A stretch of DNA of 64,000 nucleotides from Lachnospiraceae bacterium (GCA_017432565.1 JAFRIW010000042.1:1-64000); one strand, 5' to 3'. Shown: positions 1 through 9,323, counted from the stretch's first letter. A program made the numbers and translations. The notes: a model not told the origin generated them from the sequence alone.

Positions 1-17
1 CAACAAAGTAGCAGGAG

Positions 18-124
18 GCTGTGGTCAGACCCTTTCTGAAACCATCACGTGGTAGGAGAGAAACACTGATCCACAGCATCCATAACAGCATAGCCATTTA
101 CCAAGAACAGGTAAAGATTGGCTA
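18..124 (+). other. structured leader upstream of leuB
   Basis: The first 152 bases hold no convincing gene. A long-range stem pairs 18-28 (GCTGTGGTCAG) with 66-77 (CTGATCCACAGC, one bulged T). Two small hairpins lie inside it: CAGA/TCTG near 26-38 and ACCA/TGGT near 41-53, which gives a three-way-junction shape. A second hairpin at 91-124 pairs TAGCCA-TTTACC with GGTAAA-gat-TGGCTA around a 7-base loop. It has no U-run, so it is not a simple terminator. No T-box sequence or riboswitch core that I know was recognised. The molecule may begin outside the window. One frame is open to a TAG at 53-55 and could instead be the tail of an upstream gene. Confidence 0.4.
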
Positions 125-152
125 CACATAATAATACGAGGTGAGAAAGTCT

Positions 153-1253
153 ATGGCAGAGAAGAAAACGCTGAACATTGCAGTGATCGCCGGAGACGGA
201 ATCGGCCCCGAAATCGTGCGGGAAGCGCGCAAAGTCCTGGATCACACCGCGGCAAAATATGATTTTGCCCTGCAATACACCGACCTTCTGATGGGCGGCG
301 CCTCGATTGATGTGCACGGTGTGCCGCTGACTGACGAGACAATTGAGAAGGCGCGGGAAAACGGCGCCGTGCTGATGGGCTCCATCGGCGGTGATGCGGC
401 GACATCTCCCTGGTACAGACTTGCCCCGAATCTGCGCCCCGAGGCGGGCCTTCTGAAAATCCGCAAGGAGCTCGGACTGTTTGCCAACCTGCGCCCCGCA
501 TATCTGTATCCGGAGCTCTCCGGGGCGTGCCCGCTGTCGAATAAGGACGGGAGCAGAAGCTTCGATCTGCTGATTGTGCGGGAGCTGACGGGCGGCCTGT
601 ATTTCGGTGCGCGCCATACGGAAACCGTAAACGGCCTTCGCACGGCAACGGATACCATGACCTACAACGAGGAGGAGATCCGGCGGATCGCCCGGACGGC
701 TTTTGAAACCGCAAGAAAGCGCAGAAAGAAGGTCACCAGTGTCGACAAGGCGAACGTGCTGGACACCTCAAGACTGTGGCGCGCTGTCGTGGAGGAAACT
801 GCCGCGGATTATCCCGATGTGGAACTCTCGCACATGCTGGTGGACAACTGCGCCATGCAGCTGGTCCGCAATCCCGAGCAGTTTGACGTGATCGTGACCG
901 AGAATATGTTCGGAGACATTCTCTCGGATGAGGCGAGTATGATTACCGGCTCTATCGGCATGCTGTCCTCCGCATCCTTAAACGAGACCAGCTTCGGTCT
1001 GTATGAGCCCAGCCACGGCTCCGCACCGGACATCGCGGGAAAGAATCTCGCGAATCCGATCGCGACCATTCTCTCCGCCGCCATGATGCTTCGTTACTCC
1101 TTCGACATGGAAGAGGCGGCGGACTGCATCGAAAAGGCGGTTCAGAAAGCGCTCCGGGACGGCTACAGAACAGCGGACCTGATGGGAGCGGGAGAGAATC
1201 TGAAGCGCTGCAGCTGCAGTGAGATGGGAGGCGTGATCTGTAACTATATCTGA
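153..1253 (+). CDS. leuB: 3-isopropylmalate dehydrogenase
   Basis: Catalyses the NAD-dependent oxidation and decarboxylation of 3-isopropylmalate in leucine synthesis, in the cytoplasm. The 366-residue product has the family's usual length. It opens with the [13 protein letters not shown] nucleotide-binding segment and carries [19 protein letters not shown], the [14 protein letters not shown] substrate/Mg segment, [15 protein letters not shown] and the C-terminal [13 protein letters not shown] motif. ATG 153 is chosen over GTG 141 because AGGTGAG just upstream sits at good spacing and the family usually starts close to its first beta strand. It is followed at 39 bases by ilvD and ilvB, so it heads a branched-chain amino-acid operon. 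leuA, leuC and leuD are not in the window. Confidence 0.96.
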   Translation: MAEKKTLNIAVIAGDGIGPEIVREARKVLDHTAAKYDFALQYTDLLMGGASIDVHGVPLTDETIEKARENGAVLMGSIGGDAATSPWYRLAPNLRPEAGLLKIRKELGLFANLRPAYLYPELSGACPLSNKDGSRSFDLLIVRELTGGLYFGARHTETVNGLRTATDTMTYNEEEIRRIARTAFETARKRRKKVTSVDKANVLDTSRLWRAVVEETAADYPDVELSHMLVDNCAMQLVRNPEQFDVIVTENMFGDILSDEASMITGSIGMLSSASLNETSFGLYEPSHGSAPDIAGKNLANPIATILSAAMMLRYSFDMEEAADCIEKAVQKALRDGYRTADLMGAGENLKRCSCSEMGGVICNYI

Positions 1254-1292
1254 TTCTAAAAGTGAAAAGATTTTTTCAGGGAGGTAGAAGAG

Positions 1293-2963
1293 ATGATCAG
1301 TGACAGCGTCAAAACCGGAATCCAGCAGGCTCCGCACCGGAGTCTGTTCAACGCGCTGGGCTTTACGGAGGAGGAGCGCAGAAGGCCGATGATCGGTATT
1401 GTCAGCTCCTTTAACGAAATTGTTCCGGGCCATATGAATATCGACAAGCTCACCGAGGCGGTCAAGCTCGGCGTCGCGGAAGCCGGCGGCATGCCGGTGG
1501 TATTCCCCGCCATCGCGGTCTGTGACGGCATTGCCATGGGACATGTCGGCATGAAGTATTCCCTGGTGACACGTGATCTGATTGCGGATTCCACCGAATG
1601 TATGACACGGGCGCACGGATTCGACGGCCTGGTGATGATCCCGAACTGTGACAAAAATGTTCCCGGCCTGTTAATGGCTGCCGCCCGGCTCAATATTCCG
1701 ACGATCTTTGTCTCCGGCGGTCCGATGCTGGCCGGAAAAGTGAACGGTATGAAGCGCTCCCTTTCCTCCATGTTTGAGGCGGTCGGGTCCGTTGCGGCGG
1801 GCACGATGAGTCTGGAGGAGCTGGCAGTCTATGAAGAAAACACCTGCCCGACCTGCGGATCCTGCTCCGGCATGTATACGGCCAATTCCATGAACTGCCT
1901 GACCGAGGCGATCGGCATGGGCCTTCCCGGAAACGGAACCATTCCCGCCGTCTATTCGGCGAGAATCCGTCTGGCCAAGTGTGCAGGCTACCAGATCATG
2001 GAGCTGGTGCGCAGGAACATCTGCCCTCGTGATATTCTCACGAAGGAAGCCTTTGAAAATGCCCTGACAGTCGATATGGCGCTGGGCTGTTCCACCAATA
2101 CCATGCTGCATCTTCCCGCTATCGCGCACGAGGCCGGCATCGAGATCAATATGGAGATCGCCAATGAGATTTCCTCGCGCACGCCGAATCTGTGCCACCT
2201 GGCACCGGCAGGGCCGACCTACATGGAAGATCTGAACGAAGCGGGCGGCGTCTATGCGGTTATGGCGGAGCTTTCGAAGAAGGGACTGCTGCATCTGGAT
2301 CTTCCGACGGTCACCGGAAAGAATGTCGGTGAAAACATCAGCGGCTGCGTCAACCGGAATCCCGAAGTTATCCGTCCGATTGACAATCCGTATATGCAGA
2401 CCGGCGGCATCGCGGTTCTCAAGGGCAATCTTGCGCCGGACACCGGTATTGTCAAGAAATCCGCCGTTGCGCCTGAAATGCTGAAGCACGAAGGCCCCGC
2501 GCGTGTTTTTGACTGCGAAGAGGATGCAATCGACGCCATCAAGGGCGGCCGGATTCATGAGGGCGACGTGGTGGTAATCCGCTATGAAGGCCCCAAGGGC
2601 GGTCCGGGCATGCGCGAGATGCTGAACCCGACCTCCGCCATCGTCGGAATGGGTCTGGGCTCCACCGTCGCGCTGATTACCGACGGCCGGTTCTCGGGTG
2701 CTTCCCGCGGCGCGGCAATCGGACATGTCTCTCCGGAAGCCGCAGTCGGCGGTCCGATTGCACTGGTGAAGGAAGGCGACCGGATTCTCATCGACATTCC
2801 GAACAATGAGCTGACACTCCTTGTGAGCGACGAAGAACTGGCACAGCGCAGATCGGAATGGGTGCCGCGCACGCCGCAGATCACCTCCGGATATCTGGAA
2901 CGCTACTGCGCGCTGGTCACCAGCGGAAACCGCGGAGCTGTTCTGGAGCTTCCGAAGCAGTAA
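1293..2963 (+). CDS. ilvD: dihydroxy-acid dehydratase
   Basis: Dehydrates 2,3-dihydroxy-acids to the 2-keto acid precursors of valine and isoleucine, in the cytoplasm; the family uses an Fe-S cluster. The 556 residues cover the full IlvD/Edd family length. Cluster-ligand cysteines are visible in [10 protein letters not shown] and in [20 protein letters not shown]. The family signatures [16 protein letters not shown] and [21 protein letters not shown] are intact. A GGGAGGTAGAAG ribosome site lies just before the ATG. It sits between leuB and ilvB, which supply the flanking pathway steps. Confidence 0.97.
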   Translation: MISDSVKTGIQQAPHRSLFNALGFTEEERRRPMIGIVSSFNEIVPGHMNIDKLTEAVKLGVAEAGGMPVVFPAIAVCDGIAMGHVGMKYSLVTRDLIADSTECMTRAHGFDGLVMIPNCDKNVPGLLMAAARLNIPTIFVSGGPMLAGKVNGMKRSLSSMFEAVGSVAAGTMSLEELAVYEENTCPTCGSCSGMYTANSMNCLTEAIGMGLPGNGTIPAVYSARIRLAKCAGYQIMELVRRNICPRDILTKEAFENALTVDMALGCSTNTMLHLPAIAHEAGIEINMEIANEISSRTPNLCHLAPAGPTYMEDLNEAGGVYAVMAELSKKGLLHLDLPTVTGKNVGENISGCVNRNPEVIRPIDNPYMQTGGIAVLKGNLAPDTGIVKKSAVAPEMLKHEGPARVFDCEEDAIDAIKGGRIHEGDVVVIRYEGPKGGPGMREMLNPTSAIVGMGLGSTVALITDGRFSGASRGAAIGHVSPEAAVGGPIALVKEGDRILIDIPNNELTLLVSDEELAQRRSEWVPRTPQITSGYLERYCALVTSGNRGAVLELPKQ

Positions 2964-2996
2964 TGAAAGACTAAGCGATAGAAAGGAAGAAAAAGC

Positions 2997-4700
2997 ATGA
3001 TTCTGACTGGCGCTCAAATACTGATTGAATGTCTGAAGGAACAGGGCGTAGATACCATTTTCGGATATCCGGGCGGAACCATTCTGGATGTCTATGACGA
3101 GCTGTACCGGCATCAGGATGAAATTCATCACTACCTGACTTCCCATGAGCAGGGTGCCGCACACGCGGCGGACGGCTACGCCCGCGCGACCGGAAAGGTC
3201 GGCGTCTGTTTTGCCACCAGCGGCCCCGGCGCCACCAATCTGGTCACCGGTATTGCCACGGCATATATGGACTCCATCCCGATGGTGGCCGTCACCTGCA
3301 ACGTGACGCTGCCGCTGCTCGGAAAGGACACCTTCCAGGAAGTGGATATTGCCGGTATCACCATGCCGATCACCAAACACGGCTATATTGTCAAGGATAT
3401 TTCCATTCTGGCCGAGACGGTGCGCAAGGCTTTCCAGATTGCGCGCTCGGGACGGCCGGGACCGGTCATTGTCGATATTACCAAGAACGTCACCTCCGCA
3501 AAGGCAGAGTTTACGCCGATGACAGAGGAAGAGAAGAAAAAGCGCTGGAAGCTTCCCCGCAAAACGGCGTATACCGAAGAGGATCTCGAAACCGCAGCGG
3601 AGATGATCCGCTCAGCGAAGCGCCCGTTCATCTATGTGGGCGGCGGTGCGGTTTCTTCCGGTGCAGCCGGAAAAGTCCGGGAGCTGGTGGAGAAAATTGA
3701 CGCACCGGTCTGTGACACGCTGATGGGCAAGGGCGTCATCAACGGCTATGACCGGCATTATACCGGAATGATCGGTATGCACGGGACCAAGACGTCCAAT
3801 CTGGGTGTATCCCAGTGTGACCTGCTGGTTGCCCTCGGCGCGCGCTTTTCGGACCGCGTCACCGGCAATGCCAAAAAATTCGCCCCGCATGCGAAGATCC
3901 TGCACATCGATATCGATGCCGCCGAGATCAACAAGAATATGAGAGCCACTTTTTCTCTCGTGGGAGATCTTGGTGAGATTCTGGAAGAACTCAATAAACG
4001 GATCGAGCCCGCAGAGCACGCAGAGTGGATGGCCCATATTGAGGAAATGAAGGAAAAGTTCCCGCTTCTGTATGACGAGAGCGTTCTCACCTGTCCGATG
4101 ATTATCCGGAAGCTGAGCGAACTGACCGGAGAGGACACCATCATCACGACGGATGTCGGCCAGCATCAGATGTGGGCGGCGCAGTTCTATACCTACACGC
4201 AGCCCAGAAGCTTCCTTTCCTCCGGCGGTCTGGGCACCATGGGCTACGGCCTGGGTGCCGCCATCGGCGCCAAGGTTGCCTGCCCGGAGAAGACCGTCAT
4301 CAATATTGCCGGCGACGGGTGTTTCAGAATGAATATGAACGAACTCGCGACGGCCAGCCGCTACGGCATTCCGGTTGTCGAGGTCGTCATCAACAACGAA
4401 GTGCTGGGCATGGTCCGTCAGTGGCAGACCCTTTTCTACGGGAAAAGATACTCACAGACAATATTGACGGATCGCGTCGATTATTGTAAGGTTGCCGAGG
4501 GACTCGGATGCAGGGCCTTCCGGATCACGAAGCCGGAAGAAGCGGAGCAGATTCTCCGGGAAGCACTTTCCTGCGGCGAGCCCGCACTGGTAGAATGTGT
4601 CATTGATCAGGATGACAAAGTATTTCCGATGGTCGCGCCGGGGACTTCGATTGAAGAAGCCTTTGACGAGCGGGATCTGAAGGAGCGGAGTAAAGAATGA
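2997..4700 (+). CDS. ilvB: acetolactate synthase, large catalytic subunit
   Basis: A thiamine-diphosphate enzyme that condenses two pyruvates to acetolactate, or pyruvate with 2-ketobutyrate, as the first common step of branched-chain amino-acid synthesis. The 567 residues show all three domains. The N-terminal PYR domain has GYPGGTILDVYDEL and the catalytic Glu in SHEQGAAHAADGYARATG. The central domain has GVVSSGAAGK-like segments. The C-terminal PP domain has GDGCFRMNMNELATA followed by NNEVLGMVRQWQ. No regulatory subunit gene (ilvN/ilvH) follows. Instead the stop codon overlaps the start of an L,D-transpeptidase in an ATGA arrangement, so the small subunit must lie elsewhere or be absent. 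Confidence 0.95.
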   Translation: MILTGAQILIECLKEQGVDTIFGYPGGTILDVYDELYRHQDEIHHYLTSHEQGAAHAADGYARATGKVGVCFATSGPGATNLVTGIATAYMDSIPMVAVTCNVTLPLLGKDTFQEVDIAGITMPITKHGYIVKDISILAETVRKAFQIARSGRPGPVIVDITKNVTSAKAEFTPMTEEEKKKRWKLPRKTAYTEEDLETAAEMIRSAKRPFIYVGGGAVSSGAAGKVRELVEKIDAPVCDTLMGKGVINGYDRHYTGMIGMHGTKTSNLGVSQCDLLVALGARFSDRVTGNAKKFAPHAKILHIDIDAAEINKNMRATFSLVGDLGEILEELNKRIEPAEHAEWMAHIEEMKEKFPLLYDESVLTCPMIIRKLSELTGEDTIITTDVGQHQMWAAQFYTYTQPRSFLSSGGLGTMGYGLGAAIGAKVACPEKTVINIAGDGCFRMNMNELATASRYGIPVVEVVINNEVLGMVRQWQTLFYGKRYSQTILTDRVDYCKVAEGLGCRAFRITKPEEAEQILREALSCGEPALVECVIDQDDKVFPMVAPGTSIEEAFDERDLKERSKE

Positions 4701-5530
4701 AAAAAATCAGAAAAGCAGTATATGCAGTGACAGCCCTTCTGCTTACCGTCGCATGCCTTGTCGGGGCTTTTGCCCTGAATACGCGCGCGGATTCTCCGAG
4801 AGTGCCGGACTGCGATATCATCTATGATTTCGGAAACGGCCAGGCTTATGAAATCAAGTCCGGTCTCGCGATGAGTATGATGCGCACCAATCCGGACGGC
4901 AGCTACTACATCAATCCCGAATCCGGCAGCTACGAACTGGATCCGGCCAAAATGAACGGCTTTTTCTATGCGCTGTCCATGATGTATCCGATGCAGAGCA
5001 ACGATCTGCTGTTCCGCGCGACCCGCGGCGATGTGGTACAGATCAGCGGCGGCAGCCAGAAGCAGCGCTTCCTCGATACCGGCGTGGAAATTCCCTACCT
5101 TGCGAACGCCATCATGACCGGCAAAAAAGAAGTCCACACACCTGTCTGGGGCATCGGCGGAACCTATATCGAAGTCGATATGACCAATCAGCATCTGTAT
5201 TATTATCTGAATAATGCGCTGGTCACGGAGACACCGATCGTGACCGGAAATGTGCGTGCAGGTCATAAGACGCCGACCGGCGTCTACTATGTCAACAGCA
5301 AGCTGCGCAACATCAACCTGGTCGGACCGGGCTATGTTTCCTTTGTCAATTACTGGATGGCCGTGATCGGAAGCAGTATCGGCATTCACGACGCCACCTG
5401 GCGCAGCAGCTTCGGCGGAGATATTTATCTGACGAACGGTTCGCACGGCTGCATCAACGTGCCGCTGACCGTCATCAAGGATCTGTACCCGCTGGTGGAA
5501 AAAGGAACCATTGTTGTGATGTTCTACTGA
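4697..5530 (+). CDS. L,D-transpeptidase (YkuD family), membrane-anchored
   Basis: Probable peptidoglycan cross-linking enzyme acting outside the membrane. The 277-residue product opens with MKKIRKAVYAVTALLLTVAC, a typical signal anchor, and has no lipobox. The middle section (about 30-150) is not recognised. The C-terminal YkuD domain (about 155-277) starts at YIEVDMTNQHLYYY and contains TPTGVYYV, the conserved histidine in GIHDATW and the catalytic cysteine in GSHGCINVP. Its ATG overlaps the ilvB TGA by four bases, so translation is probably coupled to a biosynthetic gene. The cross-link type (3-3 or other) cannot be read from sequence. Confidence 0.88.
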   Translation: MKKIRKAVYAVTALLLTVACLVGAFALNTRADSPRVPDCDIIYDFGNGQAYEIKSGLAMSMMRTNPDGSYYINPESGSYELDPAKMNGFFYALSMMYPMQSNDLLFRATRGDVVQISGGSQKQRFLDTGVEIPYLANAIMTGKKEVHTPVWGIGGTYIEVDMTNQHLYYYLNNALVTETPIVTGNVRAGHKTPTGVYYVNSKLRNINLVGPGYVSFVNYWMAVIGSSIGIHDATWRSSFGGDIYLTNGSHGCINVPLTVIKDLYPLVEKGTIVVMFY

Positions 5531-5590
5531 TCTTCAGTCAGAAAGTGCATCCCGGCATCGGAATAAAGCATCATTGTGAGGAGAGAGGTT

Positions 5591-6679
5591 ATGAGAAAAG
5601 TCTACAATTTTTCAGCCGGACCGGCCATGCTGCCGGAGGAAGTACTGCGGGAAGCCGCGGAGGAGATGCTCGACTATCAGGGCAGCGGCATGTCTGTCAT
5701 GGAAATGAGCCACCGCGGAAAAATCTTTGACGGGATCATCAAGGATGCGGAGCAGGACCTGCGGGATCTGCTTTCCGTTCCGGACAATTACAAAGTCCTG
5801 TTCATGCAGGGCGGCGCCTGGACGCAGTTTGCCGCAGTCCCCATGAACCTGATGGTGAACCGCAAGGCAGTCTATATCGTGACCGGCCAGTGGGCGAAAA
5901 AGGCTTCCCAGGAAGCGGCAAAATACGGAGAAGTCATTATTGCCGCGTCCTCCGAGGATCAGACTTTCTCCTATATTCCGGACTGCAGTGATCTGGAGAT
6001 CCCGGAAGATACCGATTACGTCTATATCTGTGAAAACAACACTATTTACGGAACCAAATACCACACGCTGCCGGACACCAAAGGTCACACACTGGTGGCG
6101 GACGTCTCGTCCTGCTTCCTGTCGGAGCCCATGGATATCACAAAATACGGCGTCATCTACGGCGGTGCGCAGAAAAATATCGGACCTGCCGGTGTGGTGA
6201 TCGCGATTGTCCGTGAAGACCTGATCCGGGACGACGTGCTCGAGGGCACGCCGACCATGCTGAAGTGGAAGACCCACGCGGACAACGGTTCCCTGTTCAA
6301 CACGCCGCCCGCCTACGGCATCTATATCTGCGGCAAAGTCTTCAAATGGCTGAAGGCGCAGGGCGGCCTTGAGGCAGTCCGCGACAACAATGTGAAAAAG
6401 GCAGCCATCCTGTATGATTTCCTGGATGAGAGCAGTCTCTTTAAAGGAACTGTGCGCAGAGAGGACCGGTCCCTGATGAACGTTCCCTTCGTAACGGGAA
6501 ACAAGGACCTCGACGCGGAATTCGTGAAAGCGGCCGAAGCCCAGGGGCTCGTCAGTCTGAAGGGCCATCGCAGCGTCGGCGGCATGCGCGCTTCGATCTA
6601 CAATGCCATGCCCATCGAGGGTGTCGAGAAGCTGGTCTCCTTTATGAAGGATTTCGAGAGCAGCCATAAGAACGGCTGA
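5591..6679 (+). CDS. serC: phosphoserine aminotransferase
   Basis: A PLP enzyme that converts 3-phosphohydroxypyruvate and glutamate to O-phosphoserine, the second step of serine synthesis. The product is 362 residues, the usual family length. It begins RKVYNFSAGPAMLPEEVL and carries the GGAWTQFAAVPMNL and CENNTIYGT segments, the aspartate in VADVSSCFLS and the PLP lysine in YGGAQKNIGPAGV. The C-terminus has GHRSVGGMRASIYNAMP. ATG 5591 is preferred over GTG 5576 because GAGGAGAGAGG lies immediately before it. It is followed by serA and a DUF1015 gene in the same direction with short gaps. Confidence 0.96.
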   Translation: MRKVYNFSAGPAMLPEEVLREAAEEMLDYQGSGMSVMEMSHRGKIFDGIIKDAEQDLRDLLSVPDNYKVLFMQGGAWTQFAAVPMNLMVNRKAVYIVTGQWAKKASQEAAKYGEVIIAASSEDQTFSYIPDCSDLEIPEDTDYVYICENNTIYGTKYHTLPDTKGHTLVADVSSCFLSEPMDITKYGVIYGGAQKNIGPAGVVIAIVREDLIRDDVLEGTPTMLKWKTHADNGSLFNTPPAYGIYICGKVFKWLKAQGGLEAVRDNNVKKAAILYDFLDESSLFKGTVRREDRSLMNVPFVTGNKDLDAEFVKAAEAQGLVSLKGHRSVGGMRASIYNAMPIEGVEKLVSFMKDFESSHKNG

Positions 6680-6727
6680 GCGCAGAAATTTCACGAATAA
6701 AAAAGGAATTCAGAAAGGACAATCATC

Positions 6728-7891
6728 ATGTACAAATACGCCTGCTTAAACAACATCGCCGAAGTCGGTCTGGAGCATTTCCCGGAGGGCTTTGAGCGCA
6801 CCGAAAATATAGAAGAAGCGAACGGAATTCTGGTCAGAAGCGCCTCCATGCACGACATGGATTTCAGCGACAACCTCTATGCCATCGCCAGAGCCGGTGC
6901 GGGCGTCAACAATATTCCGCTTGAGGAGTGCGCAAAGAGAGGCATCGTGGTCTTCAATACGCCCGGTGCCAATGCAAACGGCGTGCGCGAGCTGGTTTTT
7001 GCCGGCATGCTGCTTGCCTGCCGCGATATCGTGGAAGGCGTGGACTGGGTCCGCGCCAACTGGGATAATCCGGACATTGCCCAGAGCGTGGAAAAGGAGA
7101 AGAAAAAGTTTGCCGGCATCGAGATCCAGGGCAAAAAGCTCGGCATCATCGGCCTGGGCGCCATCGGCGTGCGTGTCGCGAACGCTGCTTCCAGCCTCGG
7201 CATGGATGTCTACGGCTACGATCCTTATGTGACCGTCGATTCCGCCTGGAACCTCTCCCGCAAAATCACGCACGTCCTGAACGTCAACGACATTTACGAG
7301 AACTGCGATGTCATCACGGTTCACGTGCCGCTGCTGGAATCCACCCGCGAGATGATCAATGAGGAAGCCATCTCCAGGATGAAGAAGGGCGTTATTCTGA
7401 TCAACATGGCCCGGGATCTGCTGGTAGACGAGAAGGCTGTGATCAAAGCCATTGATGAGGGCAAAATCCGGCGCTACGTCTCGGATTTCCCGAATCCGAC
7501 TGTCGCCGGCCACCGCGGCTGCATCACCACGCCGCATCTGGGCGCATCCACGGAAGAGTCCGAGGACAACTGTGCGGTCATGGCCGTCCGGGAGCTGAGA
7601 GATTTCCTGCGCTACGGCAATATTTCCAACAGTGTCAACTACCCGAACTGCTCGATGGGTGTGTGCGAGCAGGCCGGCCGGATCGCGATTTTCCACCAGA
7701 ATAAAGCCAATATGATCACGCAGTTCACTACGCTGATCGGCAGCTCCAACACCAATATTCACGCGATGGCAAACAAGTCCAGAGGTGAGCACGCCTATAC
7801 GCTGATCGATCTGGACACGCCCGCGGACGACGCTCTGATCAGCGGTCTTTCCGCCATTGACGGCGTCTACCGCGTCAGAGTCATCAAGTAA
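6728..7891 (+). CDS. serA: D-3-phosphoglycerate dehydrogenase (ACT-domain type)
   Basis: Oxidises 3-phosphoglycerate to 3-phosphohydroxypyruvate, the first committed step of serine synthesis. The 387-residue protein has substrate and NAD-binding domains (about 1-315, with GIIGLGAIGVRVANAA) and a C-terminal ACT-like domain (about 320-387) that may sense serine. The catalytic Arg is in NMARDLLVDE and the His in TPHLGASTEES. The segment that usually carries the catalytic Glu reads VSDFPNPTVAG and has no Glu. I believe, from memory, that related clostridial SerA proteins share this. Direct neighbours serC and the DUF1015 gene support a serine operon. Confidence 0.93.
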   Translation: MYKYACLNNIAEVGLEHFPEGFERTENIEEANGILVRSASMHDMDFSDNLYAIARAGAGVNNIPLEECAKRGIVVFNTPGANANGVRELVFAGMLLACRDIVEGVDWVRANWDNPDIAQSVEKEKKKFAGIEIQGKKLGIIGLGAIGVRVANAASSLGMDVYGYDPYVTVDSAWNLSRKITHVLNVNDIYENCDVITVHVPLLESTREMINEEAISRMKKGVILINMARDLLVDEKAVIKAIDEGKIRRYVSDFPNPTVAGHRGCITTPHLGASTEESEDNCAVMAVRELRDFLRYGNISNSVNYPNCSMGVCEQAGRIAIFHQNKANMITQFTTLIGSSNTNIHAMANKSRGEHAYTLIDLDTPADDALISGLSAIDGVYRVRVIK

Positions 7892-7906
7892 GCAGAGGAT
7901 TACGCT

Positions 7907-9154
7907 ATGGCAGTGGTTCGTCCCTTCCGGGCCTTCCGGCCCGCTAAAGGAAAGGAGGCGGCGATCGCCGCGCTTCCCTATGATGTCATGAACCGACGGG
8001 AGGCTGCGGAGATGGTCCGCAGCAATCCGGACTCGTTCCTGTGCATCGACCGGGCCGAGACGCAGTTCCCGGACGATGTGGATACCTATGCGGACTGTGT
8101 GTATGAAAAGGCTGCGTCCCTTCTTCGGGAGAAGATGGCGGACGGCACTTTTGTGCAGGATCCGGCGCCCTGCTATTATCTCTATGAGCAGACGCTGAAC
8201 GGACGGGTTCAGACCGGCATCGTCGGCTGTGCCGCCATTGACGATTACTTGAACGGTATTATTCTGCGCCATGAGAACACCCGGGAAGAAAAGGAACTGG
8301 ACCGCATCCGCCATGTGGACACCTGCGGCGCCCAGACCGGCCCTATTTTCCTGACTTACCGGAGCCGTGCGGATCTGGACGCGCTCACTGCGCGCATCCG
8401 CGCAGGCGAGCCGGAGTGCGATTTTGTCTCCGCCGGCGATGTGCGCAACCGGGTCTTTGTGATCGACGCACCGGATGATATTGAGATCATCCGGAAAGCC
8501 TTTGAAGAAACACAGCATCTGTATATCGCCGACGGTCATCACCGCTGTGCGTCGGCGGTGAAGGTCGGCTTAAAGCGCAGACAGACAAATCCGGACTATA
8601 CCGGCGAAGAGGAATTCAACTATTTTCTTTCCGTGCTGTTTCCGGAAAAGGATCTGATGATTCTCGATTATAACCGCGTGCTGAAAAGTCTCGCAGGACA
8701 GACCCCCGGGGAGATCCTTTCCCGCATCCGTGAAGCGGGTTTTGACATTTCGGAAGAGGATTCCGGGGAGCCGGCAAAGCCTTCCTGTAAAGGAGAATTC
8801 GGACTTTATCTGTCTGAAAAGTGGTACCGGCTGCGCGCAGATGCCGGGCTCTATCCGGGGGATCCGGTGGGCGATCTGGACGTCTCCGTTCTGCAGAAGA
8901 ATATACTGGAACCGGTCTTCGGAATCCTTGATCCCCGGACCGATCCGAAAATTGATTTTGTCGGCGGAATCCGCGGGCTTCACGAGCTGGAGCTTCGCTG
9001 CCATACTGATGCGGTCTGTGCTTTTGCAATGTACCCGACCTCCATCGAAGAATTATTCGCGGTTGCGGACACCGGCGCGCTGATGCCGCCCAAGTCCACC
9101 TGGTTTGAGCCGAAGCTCCTTTCGGGGCTCTTCATCCACGAAATTAACGCTTGA
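7907..9154 (+). CDS. DUF1015 family protein, serine-operon associated
   Basis: Function unknown. The 415-residue protein has the hallmarks I associate with DUF1015: the N-terminal VRPFRAFRP, ALPYDVMN, RHENTREEKELDRIRH, TGPIFLTYR, and the central YIADGHHRCASAVKVG. The DGHHR signature resembles that of ParB/sulfiredoxin-fold proteins, a fold that includes free-serine kinases. It starts 15 bases after serA, so it is very probably co-transcribed with serC and serA. No serB phosphatase is in the window. A role in phosphoserine handling is therefore a reasonable inference but is not shown by sequence. Its TGA lies inside the -35 box of the tRNA promoter. Confidence 0.85.
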   Translation: MAVVRPFRAFRPAKGKEAAIAALPYDVMNRREAAEMVRSNPDSFLCIDRAETQFPDDVDTYADCVYEKAASLLREKMADGTFVQDPAPCYYLYEQTLNGRVQTGIVGCAAIDDYLNGIILRHENTREEKELDRIRHVDTCGAQTGPIFLTYRSRADLDALTARIRAGEPECDFVSAGDVRNRVFVIDAPDDIEIIRKAFEETQHLYIADGHHRCASAVKVGLKRRQTNPDYTGEEEFNYFLSVLFPEKDLMILDYNRVLKSLAGQTPGEILSRIREAGFDISEEDSGEPAKPSCKGEFGLYLSEKWYRLRADAGLYPGDPVGDLDVSVLQKNILEPVFGILDPRTDPKIDFVGGIRGLHELELRCHTDAVCAFAMYPTSIEELFAVADTGALMPPKSTWFEPKLLSGLFIHEINA

Positions 9155-9179
9155 AATATGCGGGGAGAGTCAGTATAAT
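9151..9179 (+). promoter_or_regulatory. sigma-A-type promoter of tRNA-Thr
   Basis: TTGAAA at 9151-9156, a 17-base spacer and a perfect TATAAT at 9174-9179. The tRNA starts 36 bases after the -10. The -35 overlaps the stop codon of the preceding gene. Confidence 0.85.
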
Positions 9180-9215
9180 AGCTCTTGCGTCCGACGGATG
9201 ATAAGGCGGACGTAC

Positions 9216-9288
9216 GCCAACGTAGCGCAGTCGGTAGCGCAACTGATTCGTAATCAGTAGGTCACGAGTTCGAGTCTCGTCGTTGGCT
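9216..9288 (+). tRNA. tRNA-Thr (anticodon CGT)
   Basis: A complete 73-base cloverleaf. The acceptor arms GCCAACG and CGTTGGC pair fully with discriminator T. The anticodon stem ACTGA/TCAGT encloses the loop TTCGTAA, giving anticodon CGT, which reads ACG (threonine). The T arm contains GTTCGAGTC. CCA is not encoded. It has its own promoter and terminator and so appears to be monocistronic. Confidence 0.95.
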
Positions 9289-9293
9289 TCGGA

Positions 9294-9323
9294 AAGCGGA
9301 ATTCCTGTGGAGTTCTGCTTTTT
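9294..9323 (+). terminator. rho-independent terminator after tRNA-Thr
   Basis: Arm AAGCGGAATTCC (9294-9305), loop TGT, arm GGAGTTCTGCTT (9309-9320), continuing into a run of five T. It separates the tRNA from argH. Confidence 0.8.

Noticed and set aside
1-55. Possible tail of an upstream gene ending at TAG 53-55
   Set aside because: The 17 codons are too few to recognise and overlap the stem structure; reported only as an alternative for the leader.
1671-3380. Long open frame on the - strand through ilvD and ilvB
   Set aside because: It lies antisense to two unmistakable enzymes; it arises from codon bias in GC-rich genes and has no domain resemblance.
6746-8542. Long - strand open frame opposite serA and DUF1015
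   Set aside because: Same reason: antisense shadow of conserved genes without ribosome site or recognisable motifs.
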